Assembly: GCA_031181325.1 (NCBI GenBank)
Contig: JAPSKX010000008.1
Location: 1-56,078 of the forward strand
Origin: Paenibacillus sp.
Lineage (GTDB): Bacteria; Bacillota; Bacilli; Paenibacillales; YIM-B00363
Length of the DNA stretch: 56,078 nt
Direction: 5' to 3'
Part shown: piece by piece, positions 1-7,880 of the stretch
Numbering within the stretch: position 1 is the stretch's first letter
Layout: every line of letters begins with the position of its first letter
The notes under the pieces: model-generated
Told to the model about the DNA's origin: nothing
Databases searched by the model: none
The model's input: only the letters and a program-made list of their open reading frames with translations
Translations under genes and position numbers: made by a program

Positions 1-1727
1 TAATCGATGGGGCCGCGGCATCGTTTACTAGAGACATAGGCGGCATCAGCGGCAACAGCAACACCGCCCGTACGGCGGTCGGCTTCGACAAGAGCGGCCG
101 CTATGTCTACATGGTCACGGCCGACCACGCGGCCGGCAGCGTCGGCCCGACGCTGCCGGACTTCCAGAAGCTGCTCATCGAGCTCGGCGTGTGGCGCGCC
201 GTCAACCTGGACGGCGGCGGCTCGACGACGGCCGTCTCCCGGCCGCTCGGCGAGTTCCAAGCGGCGCTCGCGAACGTGCCGAAGGACGGCTCGCAGCGGC
301 GCGTCGTGAACGGTCTAGGCGTGTACTCTACGGCGGCGCCGGCGGCGCTGAAGGACTTCATCGTCGACGGACCGAAGCTGCTTTGGAAAGGCCAGACGGT
401 CGCTTACAACGTGAAGGCGTACGACGTCAACTACAACCCGCTCGACCCGAAGACGCTCGGGGTGCCGGTCCAATTCAAAGCACGCGGCTCGAACCTGCTG
501 GTCGACCCGACGACCGGCGTCTTCACGGCGGCGGTCGGCGGCGCGGATACGGTCGTCGCGTACTCGGGCACGATCGCTGAGGAAGCGGCCGTCGAGATCG
601 TCGACCGCGGGCGCATCGCGAAGCTGGAAGCCGTACCGAGCAAGGCGCCGGCCGACTGGAGGGTCGGCGACGCGATTCAGCTGACGGTGCGCGCGACGCT
701 GGACGACGGGAGCGTCGGCACGATCCCGGCGAACCTGGTCCAGTGGAGTCCGTTCGGGGCGACCGGTCAAATCGCGGGCGACACGTTCACCTTCCTCGGC
801 ACCCAAGAGGGCGTGAAAGACGCGATGCTCGTCGCGCGCTTCGACGGCTTCCCGACGCCGCTCGCCGTACCGGTGCCGCAGCAGCGGAAGCTGACCGACT
901 TCGAAGCGGTCGAATGGCCGATCGCGTCGGAGAGCTACCCGTCGCAAGCGATCGCGGACGCGAAGCTGTCCGGCGAGGAGAACAACAAGTGGCTGAGCCT
1001 CGCCTACGACTTCTCCGCAGGGGACGGCGCGACCGACCTCGCCGCATACGCGACCTTGGGCGGCGACGCCGGCGTCGCGCTCGAGAGCGGCGCAACGTCG
1101 TTCTCGCTGGACGTCTTCGGCGACGGACAAGGCGGACGCCTTCGGGCCGAATTCACGGACGCGTCGGGCGCGCTGCAGCGCAAGACGCTGGCGGAGAGCG
1201 TCGACTGGACCGGGTGGAAAACTGTCTCCGTGGAAATGAAGGATTTCGACCCCGCGACGCTGAAAAGAATATATGTCCTAAGTAAGAAGCAAATCAAAGG
1301 CGAGATCGCGATCGACAACGTATCCCTGCAATATCCGGAAGCGGCGGCAACGAATCCGGTCGCCGTCGCGCTGACGGTCGGCAAGAAGGACGTGCTCGTC
1401 GGCGGGCAGCCGCAGCAGCTGGACGTCGCGCCGGTCGTCGACCAGGAGCGCACGTTCGTGCCGGTGCGGTTCGTGGTGGACGCGCTCGGCGGTCACGTCG
1501 ACTGGGACGCGGCCGCGAAGAAGGTGACGATTCGGAAGGGCGGGCACTACATCGAGCTGTGGGTCGGGCAGCAGGACCTCATCGCCGACGGCGCCCGCGC
1601 CGCCGTAGACGCGCCGCCGATGCTGAAGAGCGGGCGGACGATGCTGCCGCTGCGGTTCGTCTCGGAGCAGCTCGGGCTGAACGTCGCGTACGATCCGGCG
1701 ACGAAAGGGATTACGATACAGGAGTAG
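1..1727 (+). CDS. Phosphodiester glycosidase-family surface protein with C-terminal copper-amine-oxidase-like domain (5' end outside window)
   Basis: The reading frame is already open at base 3, so the N-terminus lies outside the window. The motif VNLDGGGSTT (about bases 205-234) is the hallmark of the NAGPA/phosphodiester glycosidase family, whose members act on sugar phosphodiesters or related cell-wall glycans. A long beta-rich, Ig/carbohydrate-binding-like middle follows. The last ~110 residues contain two copies of the pattern RTFVPVRFV / RTMLPLRFV with WD and KKVTI-like strands, which is the copper amine oxidase N-terminal-like repeat common in secreted Paenibacillus proteins. Secretion is inferred from the family; the signal peptide cannot be seen. 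It ends 42 bases before degS. The family call is strong; the substrate is unknown. Confidence 0.85.
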   Translation, partial: IDGAAASFTRDIGGISGNSNTARTAVGFDKSGRYVYMVTADHAAGSVGPTLPDFQKLLIELGVWRAVNLDGGGSTTAVSRPLGEFQAALANVPKDGSQRRVVNGLGVYSTAAPAALKDFIVDGPKLLWKGQTVAYNVKAYDVNYNPLDPKTLGVPVQFKARGSNLLVDPTTGVFTAAVGGADTVVAYSGTIAEEAAVEIVDRGRIAKLEAVPSKAPADWRVGDAIQLTVRATLDDGSVGTIPANLVQWSPFGATGQIAGDTFTFLGTQEGVKDAMLVARFDGFPTPLAVPVPQQRKLTDFEAVEWPIASESYPSQAIADAKLSGEENNKWLSLAYDFSAGDGATDLAAYATLGGDAGVALESGATSFSLDVFGDGQGGRLRAEFTDASGALQRKTLAESVDWTGWKTVSVEMKDFDPATLKRIYVLSKKQIKGEIAIDNVSLQYPEAAATNPVAVALTVGKKDVLVGGQPQQLDVAPVVDQERTFVPVRFVVDALGGHVDWDAAAKKVTIRKGGHYIELWVGQQDLIADGARAAVDAPPMLKSGRTMLPLRFVSEQLGLNVAYDPATKGITIQE

Positions 1728-1769
1728 CGGCGAATGGAGATCATGTTCCGATAGAAGAGGTGAATTCCA

Positions 1770-2948
1770 TTGAACGTTGAGGTCGATGCGATCGAGCGCG
1801 TCCTGAAGAACGCGACCGAAGCGCTGGAGAGCAGCAAGTTTCATATCTACGAAATCGGCGAGGCGGCGCGGCAGGAGCAGGAGGCGCTCGCGACGGAGCT
1901 TCAGCGGGTGATGGAAGAGCTGGACGACACGATTACCGCGGTGGATAAGCTAGAGGAGCAGTACCGCCGGGCGCGCGTGCGTCTGGTCGAGGTGAGCCGG
2001 GACTTCAAGCGGTACGGCGAGAAGGACATTCGCGAGGCGTACGAGAACGCGACGCAGCTGCAGCTGAGCCTGAGCATGAGCCGGGAGAAGGAATCGAATC
2101 TGAAGGCGAAGCGGGACGAGCTGCAGAAGCGGATCCGGAGCATCGACCGGACGATCGAGCGGGCGGAGGCGTTATTTTCCCAGATGAACGTCGTGCTCGA
2201 ATACTTGTCCGGCGACCTCGGGCAGGTGACGCGCATTCTCGAGTCGGCGAAAAACCGGCAGATGCTGGGACTCAAAATCATTCTTGCGCAAGAGGAAGAA
2301 CGCCGGCGCATCGCGCGGGAAATTCACGACGGACCGGCGCAGTCGATGGCGAACCTGATCCTGCGGACGGATATCGCGGAGCGCATGCTCGCGAAGGGCG
2401 AGCTCGGCGTCGTGAAGGAAGAGCTGGCGGATCTGAAGCGGAACGTGCGGACGGAGCTGGAGGAGGTACGCAAGATTATCTTTAACCTGCGTCCGATGAC
2501 GCTCGACGATCTCGGCCTCGTGCCGACGATTCGCAAGTTCACGCAGGATTACGAGGAGAAAACGAAGATCCGCACGAAGTTCGAGCTGCGCGGCCGGGAG
2601 CGGCGGCTCTCCTCCGGCATGGAGGTGGCGCTGTTCCGTCTCGTGCAGGAGTCGCTGACGAACGTGGCGAAGCACGCGGACGCGACGCACGTGACGGTCG
2701 ATATGGCGTTCCTCTCGGACGCCGCGGTGCGGGTCGTCGTCGCGGACAACGGCGTCGGCTTCGACATCGCGCGATGGGAATCGAAGGTCGCCGCGGGCGG
2801 CGCCAGCTTCGGGCTCGTCGGCATGCGGGAGCGCGTGGAGCTGTTGGAAGGAACTTTCAAGATCGACTCGAATGTGAATGCGGGGACGAAAATTACGATC
2901 GAAGTCCCGATGGGGGACGGAACGAAGGAGGATATGAATCATGCATGA
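1770..2948 (+). CDS. degS: Sensor histidine kinase DegS
   Basis: Cytoplasmic two-component kinase that phosphorylates DegU to switch between motility, competence and exoenzyme production. There is no membrane segment. Residues ~1-165 form a long coiled-coil sensor region (DegS family), followed by a HisKA_3 dimerisation domain with the phospho-acceptor His186 in AREIHDGPAQ, and a C-terminal HATPase with DNGVGFD and GASFGLVGMRERV. At 392 residues it has the usual DegS length. The start is TTG at 1770, chosen because AGAAGAGGTGA lies just upstream (1754-1764). It overlaps degU by 8 bases, indicating translational coupling. Neighbours degU, comF and flagellar genes fit its known regulon. Confidence 0.95.
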   Translation: MNVEVDAIERVLKNATEALESSKFHIYEIGEAARQEQEALATELQRVMEELDDTITAVDKLEEQYRRARVRLVEVSRDFKRYGEKDIREAYENATQLQLSLSMSREKESNLKAKRDELQKRIRSIDRTIERAEALFSQMNVVLEYLSGDLGQVTRILESAKNRQMLGLKIILAQEEERRRIAREIHDGPAQSMANLILRTDIAERMLAKGELGVVKEELADLKRNVRTELEEVRKIIFNLRPMTLDDLGLVPTIRKFTQDYEEKTKIRTKFELRGRERRLSSGMEVALFRLVQESLTNVAKHADATHVTVDMAFLSDAAVRVVVADNGVGFDIARWESKVAAGGASFGLVGMRERVELLEGTFKIDSNVNAGTKITIEVPMGDGTKEDMNHA

Positions 2949-3678
2949 CCGTACGAATCCGATATCCGAGGTAAGAATCGTGTTGGCGGACGACCATTCG
3001 CTGTTTCGCGAAGGGCTGAAGCGGATTTTGAATATGGAGCCGGGTCTTCGAGTCGTCGCGGAATGCGGGGACGGCGAGGCGGTGCTCGAGCTGTGCCGGG
3101 AGCTGCATCCGGACGTGGTGCTGCTCGATATCAACATGCCGATCGCGAGCGGCGTCGAAGCCACGGAAGCGTTATATAAGGAAATGCCGGGCGTGAAAGT
3201 CATTATATTGTCCATTCACGACGACGAAAGTTATGTATTCGAGACGCTGCGCAAGGGCGCTTCGGGTTACCTGCTGAAGGACATGGAGACGGAGACGCTG
3301 ATCGAAGCGATCCGCACGGTGGTCGCGGGCCATGCGTATATTCATCCGCGCGTGACGGGCAAGCTGATCAACCAAATCCGGCGCATGACCGATACGGATG
3401 CGGAGCTGGAGACGGCGGCGACGTCGATGGCGGACATCGGCGGGCAGACGGTCGGCGTGCGGTTCATTCATACCGACGACAACCCGCTCACGAAGCGGGA
3501 GGCGGAGGTGCTGCGGCTCATGTCCGAGGGCAAGAGCAACCGGTCGATCGGCGACTTCCTGTTCATCAGCGAGAAGACGGTGAAGAACCATGTGAGCAGC
3601 ATCCTTCAGAAAATGCACGTCGACGACCGCACGCAAGCGGTCATTATCGCGATCAAGAACGGCTGGGTGACGTTGTAA
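2941..3678 (+). CDS. degU: Response regulator DegU
   Basis: NarL/LuxR-type response regulator, partner of the preceding DegS. The receiver domain (residues ~11-130) has the acidic pair Asp17-Asp18 and the phosphorylation site Asp63 in VLLDINMP. The C-terminal helix-turn-helix (residues ~180-240) shows the family motif LTKREAEVLRLM and ISEKTVKNHVSSILQKM. Length 245 residues, close to Bacillus DegU. Its ATG lies inside the degS end, with AAGGAGG at 2925-2931 serving as ribosome binding site. In B. subtilis unphosphorylated DegU promotes competence through comK and phosphorylated DegU affects flagellar genes; whether that holds here is inference from the neighbourhood. Confidence 0.95.
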   Translation: MHDRTNPISEVRIVLADDHSLFREGLKRILNMEPGLRVVAECGDGEAVLELCRELHPDVVLLDINMPIASGVEATEALYKEMPGVKVIILSIHDDESYVFETLRKGASGYLLKDMETETLIEAIRTVVAGHAYIHPRVTGKLINQIRRMTDTDAELETAATSMADIGGQTVGVRFIHTDDNPLTKREAEVLRLMSEGKSNRSIGDFLFISEKTVKNHVSSILQKMHVDDRTQAVIIAIKNGWVTL

Positions 3679-3697
3679 GCGGCGCCCGCCGTTTTTT
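3679..3697 (+). terminator. Rho-independent terminator after degU
   Basis: Stem CGGC (3680-3683) / GCCG (3688-3691) with loop GCCC, followed by six T (3692-3697). It begins immediately after the degU stop codon. The stem is short, so strength is uncertain. Confidence 0.6.
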
Positions 3698-3780
3698 GTT
3701 TGTTCTTGAAAAGGGTTTCACGCGCCTAGGCACCAGATCCTTCCTGCCCGCATATGATGATGCCAAAGGAGGGAGCAGCG

Positions 3781-4188
3781 ATGGTGGAAGAAGGATTGGC
3801 CATTCTCGCCGCTTACGGCTTAAGCGTCGGCCTCGTGCATCTGCTTCGTTGGCGCTGCCGTTCCGGCCGATCGGCGTCGGAGACGGTCCATGCGGTCATC
3901 GTGACGCGCGACGCGGGCGCGACGGTCGAGTGGCATCTTCGGACGTATGCGTTCGCGCTGTGGCTTCGCGCGCGGGATACGAAGGTGACCTTAATCGACG
4001 AAGGCTCCACGGACGATACGGTGCGGATCGTCGAACGACTGATCGGGCGGTTCCCTGCGCAATGGGAGCTGATCGCCGCGGGGACGCCGGCGGAAGCGCA
4101 GCGGCGGCTGGCGTCGATCGAGGGCGCGAACGAAGTGCTGTTCTTGCGGGGGGCGGTCGCTTGCGGTCCGGCGGGGACAACGATATAA
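3781..4188 (+). CDS. Small hypothetical protein with a glycosyltransferase-2-like motif
   Basis: 135 residues starting at ATG 3781, chosen because AAGGAGGGAGC lies at 3766-3776; an ATG triplet further upstream lacks this. A hydrophobic N-terminal stretch (residues ~7-20) is followed by a Rossmann-like segment HAVIVTRDAGATV and LIDEGSTDDTVRIVERL, which resembles the start of family 2 glycosyltransferases (nucleotide-sugar binding DDGS-type motif). The protein ends before any DXD or acceptor region, so it is either a truncated relative or a stand-alone nucleotide-binding fold. It lies between degU and comFA. Gene reality is well supported by the ribosome binding site and codon use; the function is not known. 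Confidence 0.6.
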   Translation: MVEEGLAILAAYGLSVGLVHLLRWRCRSGRSASETVHAVIVTRDAGATVEWHLRTYAFALWLRARDTKVTLIDEGSTDDTVRIVERLIGRFPAQWELIAAGTPAEAQRRLASIEGANEVLFLRGAVACGPAGTTI

Positions 4189-4189
4189 T
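4161..4189 (+). promoter_or_regulatory. Sigma-A-type promoter for the comFA leader
   Basis: -35 TTGCGG (4161-4166), 17-base spacer, perfect -10 TATAAT (4184-4189) that overlaps the stop codon of the preceding gene. Start of transcription would be near 4197, only a few bases ahead of the hairpin at 4204-4249. Confidence 0.65.
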
Positions 4190-4203
4190 GGGGGACAGTG
4201 AAG

Positions 4204-4249
4204 CACACTTTTTTCGGGCGGCATGCCGCTTGGGGGAGGTGTGTTTTTT
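4204..4249 (+). terminator. Branched intrinsic terminator or attenuator upstream of comFA
   Basis: Outer stem CACACTT (4204-4210) pairs with AGGTGTG (4237-4243), enclosing the palindrome GCGGCATGCCGC (4219-4230), and is followed by six T (4244-4249). It lies downstream of the promoter at 4161-4189 and 94 bases upstream of the comFA start, so it could stop or attenuate comFA transcription. Confidence 0.55.
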
Positions 4250-4342
4250 CGCGTTGTCCGGGGAATTCCGGAATCGACGCGGATAACGGGGATGCCGTAC
4301 GGGAAGACGGGATGTCCTGAATTCTTGGGGAGGGGGCTTGGC

Positions 4343-6154
4343 GTGCGGGCTTATGTGTACGGGGTCGGCGCGCGCGGCGGCGGCTGGCGCTGGTGCGCGA
4401 GCGTGGCGCTCGAATCGGATGCGGCGTGGTGGGCCGCGGCAGGCGCGTCCCGGCTGTACGTGCTGCGCGGCGGCGTGGGCGGACGGCGGTTTTCGTGGGG
4501 ACAAGCGGCGGAACTGCGGGCCTCGCTGGAGGCGTCGCGGGTTCGTTACGGGGCGGTCGGCGCGCCTGCCGGCGATTGGGTCGGCGTCGAGTCGCTTCGC
4601 GCGGAGTGGGCATTGGACCGGGAGGCATACGAGGCGTGGGTGGATCGGTTGGCCGGCAGGCTGCTGCTGCGCGAGGAGCTGGAGGCGATGGAGGGCGTGC
4701 CGGACGATTGGATCCGGTTCGCGCAGTGGGGAGCGCTGGAGGGGCGCTTGCGGCTGCGCCATGGGGCGGAGCGCGGCGTCGAGGCGGCGTACGAGCGGTG
4801 GTTGCGGGCGCTGCGGGACATCGGCGAGGAGATCGCAGTCGTTGGCCGCGGCAGCGTCGGAGGCGGCGGTCGGGGCGCGCGGCGCGGGCGTTGGGAAGGG
4901 TATCGCTGCATTCGGTGCGGGAGCTCCGGTCCGACGCTGCTGCCGACGTCGGCATGCGCCGTCTGCGGCGGTCCGTGCCCGTATTGCGAGGCATGTCTCG
5001 CGATGGGGCGGGTGCGGTACTGCGCGTTGCTGGTGCTGGGGGAGCCGGCGACCGCGGCGGTCGGCTTTACGGTTGGAGCGCTTCGGGAGGGCGTGCGCGC
5101 CCGTTGGGGGCTGAGCGCCGCGCAGGCGGACGCCGCCGAAGAGGCGCTGCGGTTCTTGGAGCGGCCCGGCGGCGGGAAGTTTCTGCTCTGGGCCGTGACG
5201 GGCGCGGGGAAGACGGAGATGATGTTCCCGCTCGTGGAGCGGACGCTGGCGGCCGGCGGACGGGCGCTCGTGGCGACGCCGCGGAAGGACGTCGTGCTGG
5301 AATTGATGCCGCGCGTGAAGGCGGCGTTCCCTTCCGCGCGCGTCGTGACGCTGTACGGGGGCAGCGAGGAGCGCTGGGACGTCGGCGCGATTACGATCGC
5401 GACGACGCACCAGCTGTTCCGCTTCCGCGAAGCGTTCGACCTCGTCGTGCTGGACGAGATCGACGCGTTCCCGTATCACGGCGACCCGCAGCTGGCGTAT
5501 GCCGCCGAAGGGGCGTGCCGCCCGGACGGCAAGTTCGTGCTGTTGTCGGCGACGCCTCCGGCGTCCTTGCGCCGCGCGGCGTCGCGCGGGCGGCTGCCGC
5601 ACGCGAAGGTGTGCGTGCGGTTCCACGGCAAGCCGCTGCCGGTGCCGCGGCGGCTTCGGGTGCCGCCGCTGCGCCGGTGGGCGGGCATCGCGCTTCCCCG
5701 CCCGCTGCGCGAGGCGGTGGACGCTTCGCTGCGCCGGGGCGCGCAGCTGTTCGTCTTCGTGCCGTGGATCGCGGCGATCGACTTGGTGGTGCGCCTGCTG
5801 CGAGGCGCCTTCCCGGACGTGCCGATCGGCGGCACGTCGTCGAAGGACGAGGAACGCGGGGAGAAGGTGCTGTCGTTCCGGGAGCGGGCGCTGCGGATCA
5901 TCGTGACGACGACGATTCTGGAGCGGGGCGTGACGGTGCCGCGAACGGACGTGTTCGTCCTAGACGCGGACAGCAGCTTGTTCGACGGCGCTTCGCTCGT
6001 GCAGATGGCCGGCCGCGCCGGGCGGAAGGCGGAGGACCCGAGCGGCCGGGTCTTGTTTTGCTCCGCGGATTGGACGAAGGGGCAGAAGGAAGCGATTCGG
6101 GATATCCGGTCGATGAACGAGCTGGCGCGGAGGAGGGGGTACTTGTCGCCATGA
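4343..6154 (+). CDS. comFA: Competence DNA helicase/translocase ComFA
   Basis: DEAD-box-like ATPase needed to pull transforming DNA through the membrane; a cytosolic partner of ComEC. 603 residues from GTG 4343, chosen because GGGGAGGGGG (4327-4336) sits seven bases upstream; an in-frame open stretch reaches further up but runs through the leader hairpin. A four-cysteine zinc ribbon begins at Cys189 (CIRCG, then CAVCGGPCPYC). Walker A is TGAGKTE (from about residue 286), the DEAD-type box is LDEID (Asp371), and SATPP and the C-terminal helicase motif QMAGRAGRK are clear. Its stop overlaps the comFC start (ATGA), so the two genes are coupled. The N-terminal ~180 residues are poorly conserved, as usual in the family. 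Confidence 0.92.
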   Translation: MRAYVYGVGARGGGWRWCASVALESDAAWWAAAGASRLYVLRGGVGGRRFSWGQAAELRASLEASRVRYGAVGAPAGDWVGVESLRAEWALDREAYEAWVDRLAGRLLLREELEAMEGVPDDWIRFAQWGALEGRLRLRHGAERGVEAAYERWLRALRDIGEEIAVVGRGSVGGGGRGARRGRWEGYRCIRCGSSGPTLLPTSACAVCGGPCPYCEACLAMGRVRYCALLVLGEPATAAVGFTVGALREGVRARWGLSAAQADAAEEALRFLERPGGGKFLLWAVTGAGKTEMMFPLVERTLAAGGRALVATPRKDVVLELMPRVKAAFPSARVVTLYGGSEERWDVGAITIATTHQLFRFREAFDLVVLDEIDAFPYHGDPQLAYAAEGACRPDGKFVLLSATPPASLRRAASRGRLPHAKVCVRFHGKPLPVPRRLRVPPLRRWAGIALPRPLREAVDASLRRGAQLFVFVPWIAAIDLVVRLLRGAFPDVPIGGTSSKDEERGEKVLSFRERALRIIVTTTILERGVTVPRTDVFVLDADSSLFDGASLVQMAGRAGRKAEDPSGRVLFCSADWTKGQKEAIRDIRSMNELARRRGYLSP

Positions 6155-6930
6155 ACGCGACGGATTGGTGGGGAAGGTTGCGCGGATTGCTCGAAGGGGG
6201 CCTGCGCGCCTCGGACGACGGCTGCTTGTGGTGCGGCGGGGCTCGGCGGGGCGCCGGCGCGCGGCGACTGGCGCCGCTCTGCGGCGCGTGCGCGGCGGAG
6301 GTGCCTTGGATCGAGCAGATCCATTGCAGCGCCTGCGGACGCGGGGAGCCCTGTCCCGATTGCGTTCGCCGGGAGGTCAGCTACGTCGCGGCGAGCCGCA
6401 GCGCGGTGCGCTATACGCCTTTCATGAAGGAGTGGTTGGCTCGCTACAAGTACCGAGGATCTGAACGACTGGCGCCGCTGTTCGGGGACATGGCGGGGTT
6501 CGCGTACGAGCGATTGCGGGAGCTCTGGGAGACGGAGACGGCCTGCCGCACCGTGCTCACGTACGTGCCGCTAAGCGAGCGGCGGCTGGAAGAGCGCGGC
6601 TTCAACCAAGCGGAGGCGATGGCCCGGTCCGTCGGCCGTCGGTACCGCGCGCCGGTCGTGCCGCTGCTCGTACGGACCAGGCACACGGAGAAGCAAAGCT
6701 ACAAGTCCCGGAGGGAGCGGCTGGAGAGTCTCGAGCGGGCGTTCGCGATGCGGAAGGACGGCGTAGATGCGTTGCGCCGTTTCTTGTCGGAAGGACCGCT
6801 GCGCGTCGTCGTCGTCGATGACGTCTACACGACAGGAAGCACGATGCAGCGGTGCGGCGAGGCGATCGCGGGGGCCGTCGACGGACGCTCGAACGCCTTG
6901 CGCGTATACGGGCTGACGTGGGCGAGATAA
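6151..6930 (+). CDS. comFC: ComF family protein (phosphoribosyltransferase-like)
   Basis: 259-residue competence protein of the ComFC/GntX family. The N-terminus carries a zinc-binding cysteine set (CLWCGG, CGAC, CSACGRG, CPDC; residues ~25-75). The C-terminus is a type I phosphoribosyltransferase fold with the PRPP loop VVVDDVYTTGST and the family motif YVPLSERRLEERGFNQAE. In transformable Firmicutes it works with ComFA in DNA uptake; the exact reaction is unknown. The ATG at 6151 overlaps the comFA stop by four bases. The same frame stays open through all of comFA, but that is a GC-bias artefact. Followed by a 99-base gap before yvyF. Confidence 0.92.
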   Translation: MNATDWWGRLRGLLEGGLRASDDGCLWCGGARRGAGARRLAPLCGACAAEVPWIEQIHCSACGRGEPCPDCVRREVSYVAASRSAVRYTPFMKEWLARYKYRGSERLAPLFGDMAGFAYERLRELWETETACRTVLTYVPLSERRLEERGFNQAEAMARSVGRRYRAPVVPLLVRTRHTEKQSYKSRRERLESLERAFAMRKDGVDALRRFLSEGPLRVVVVDDVYTTGSTMQRCGEAIAGAVDGRSNALRVYGLTWAR

Positions 6931-7029
6931 CTTGTCCTTATCATACAAGTCCTTGATATACAAACCCGCCGTTATGCAGTACAATCGATTTATTGAGACA
7001 TTCGCTATGGTTCGAACGGAGGGTACCCG

Positions 7030-7440
7030 ATGACGTTGAATGTGACGAATTGCCCGAAATGCGGTAGACTGATGCAAAAAGGCATTCGTACCGTCTGCCC
7101 AAATTGCCATCAAGAAATCGAGAAACAATATGAGACATGTTTGAAATATTTGCGCGAGAACCGGAAGTGCACGCTGGGCGAGCTTAGCGAAGCGACCGGG
7201 GTTTCCATGTCGCAGATCACGAAGTTCATTCGCGAGGGACGAATTTCGATCGCGGAGCACATCAATATGTCCTACCAGTGCGAGGTGTGCGGCAGTTCGA
7301 TCCGCGAGAGCCACCTGTGCGAGACCTGCCGCAATCGACTGGTGAAGGACGTCAACGGCATGCGCCAGGACGAGCTCCGGCGGGCGCAGCAGCAGGCGAA
7401 CAAATCGATCGGCTACTTTAAGAACCAGGACAATAAGTAA
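7030..7440 (+). CDS. yvyF: Flagellar operon protein, TIGR03826/YvyF family
   Basis: 136-residue small protein found between comF and flgM in Bacillus and Paenibacillus. It begins with a zinc ribbon (CPKCGRLM, CPNCHQE; residues ~8-27), has a helix-turn-helix-like centre (GELSEATGVSMSQITKFIRE, residues ~50-70) and a second cysteine pair set (CEVCGSS, CETCRN; residues ~83-104). This matches YvyF, an accessory flagellar protein of uncertain mechanism. ATG 7030 is preceded by GGAGGGTACCCG. The upstream 99 bases contain AT-rich -10-like tracts but no promoter I can fix with confidence. Confidence 0.88.
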   Translation: MTLNVTNCPKCGRLMQKGIRTVCPNCHQEIEKQYETCLKYLRENRKCTLGELSEATGVSMSQITKFIREGRISIAEHINMSYQCEVCGSSIRESHLCETCRNRLVKDVNGMRQDELRRAQQQANKSIGYFKNQDNK

Positions 7441-7453
7441 TTTCGGGAAACCC

Positions 7454-7481
7454 TAAACTTCAGAACGATCGGAACCGATAC
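7454..7481 (+). promoter_or_regulatory. Sigma-D-like flagellar promoter for flgM
   Basis: TAAA (7454-7457), 16-base spacer, ACCGATAC (7474-7481), compared with the known sigma-D pattern TAAA-N15-GCCGATAT. It precedes flgM by 105 bases. The -10 element overlaps the left arm of the terminator at 7472-7512. Confidence 0.65.
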
Positions 7482-7512
7482 ATGTAGGTAATGGATCGGT
7501 TCTTTTCGTTTT
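7472..7512 (+). terminator. Terminator after yvyF, overlapping the flgM promoter
   Basis: GAACCGAT (7472-7479) pairs perfectly with ATCGGTTC (7495-7502) across a 15-base loop and is followed by TTTTCGTTTT. Transcripts coming from yvyF contain both arms; a transcript started at the overlapping sigma-D-like promoter (start near 7488) would lack the left arm and escape termination. Confidence 0.65.
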
Positions 7513-7585
7513 CCGGATGCGCATTTCCATTCTCGGGAACAACATATAGAGAATCCGATCGCGAACGAACAGGCGGTGGTTAAGG

Positions 7586-7855
7586 ATGAAAGTTAACGAA
7601 CCCGGCAGATTGTCTTCGATTCAGGCGTACCGCGCGGGACAGCAAGCCAAGGACGCGAAGGCGGCGGCGAGCAAGGGCGCGCAGAAGGACAACGTCGTCA
7701 TATCCGCGGAAGCGATGGAGATGCTCGAGGCGCAACGCACCGGCGGCGCGGAGCGGGCGGAGCGCATCGAGGCGTTGAAGCAGTCCGTGCAGACCGGCTC
7801 CTACCATATAAGCGCGGAGCGCTTGGCGGAGAAGCTGTTACCCTACTTGAAATAA
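7586..7855 (+). CDS. flgM: Anti-sigma factor FlgM
   Basis: 89-residue inhibitor that binds sigma-D (SigD/FliA) and is exported once the hook is finished, releasing late flagellar transcription. The C-terminal region with VVISAEAMEML, RIEALKQSVQTGSYHISAERLAEKL is the characteristic sigma-binding part; the conserved order 'Ala-rich linker, helix, I..LK..I..G.Y' is visible. ATG 7586 follows AGGCGGTGGTTAAGG. First gene of the sigma-D-type transcription unit that continues into flgN, flgK and flgL. Confidence 0.92.
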   Translation: MKVNEPGRLSSIQAYRAGQQAKDAKAAASKGAQKDNVVISAEAMEMLEAQRTGGAERAERIEALKQSVQTGSYHISAERLAEKLLPYLK

Positions 7856-7880
7856 TATACTTGGAAAATAGGTGAACTCC

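Noticed and set aside
4393-6150. An 845-residue frame that would extend comFC upstream through comFA.
   Set aside because: The part before 6151 is low-complexity Gly/Arg/Ala sequence lying in comFA; comFA has all helicase motifs and comFC has its own ATG at the coupled stop.
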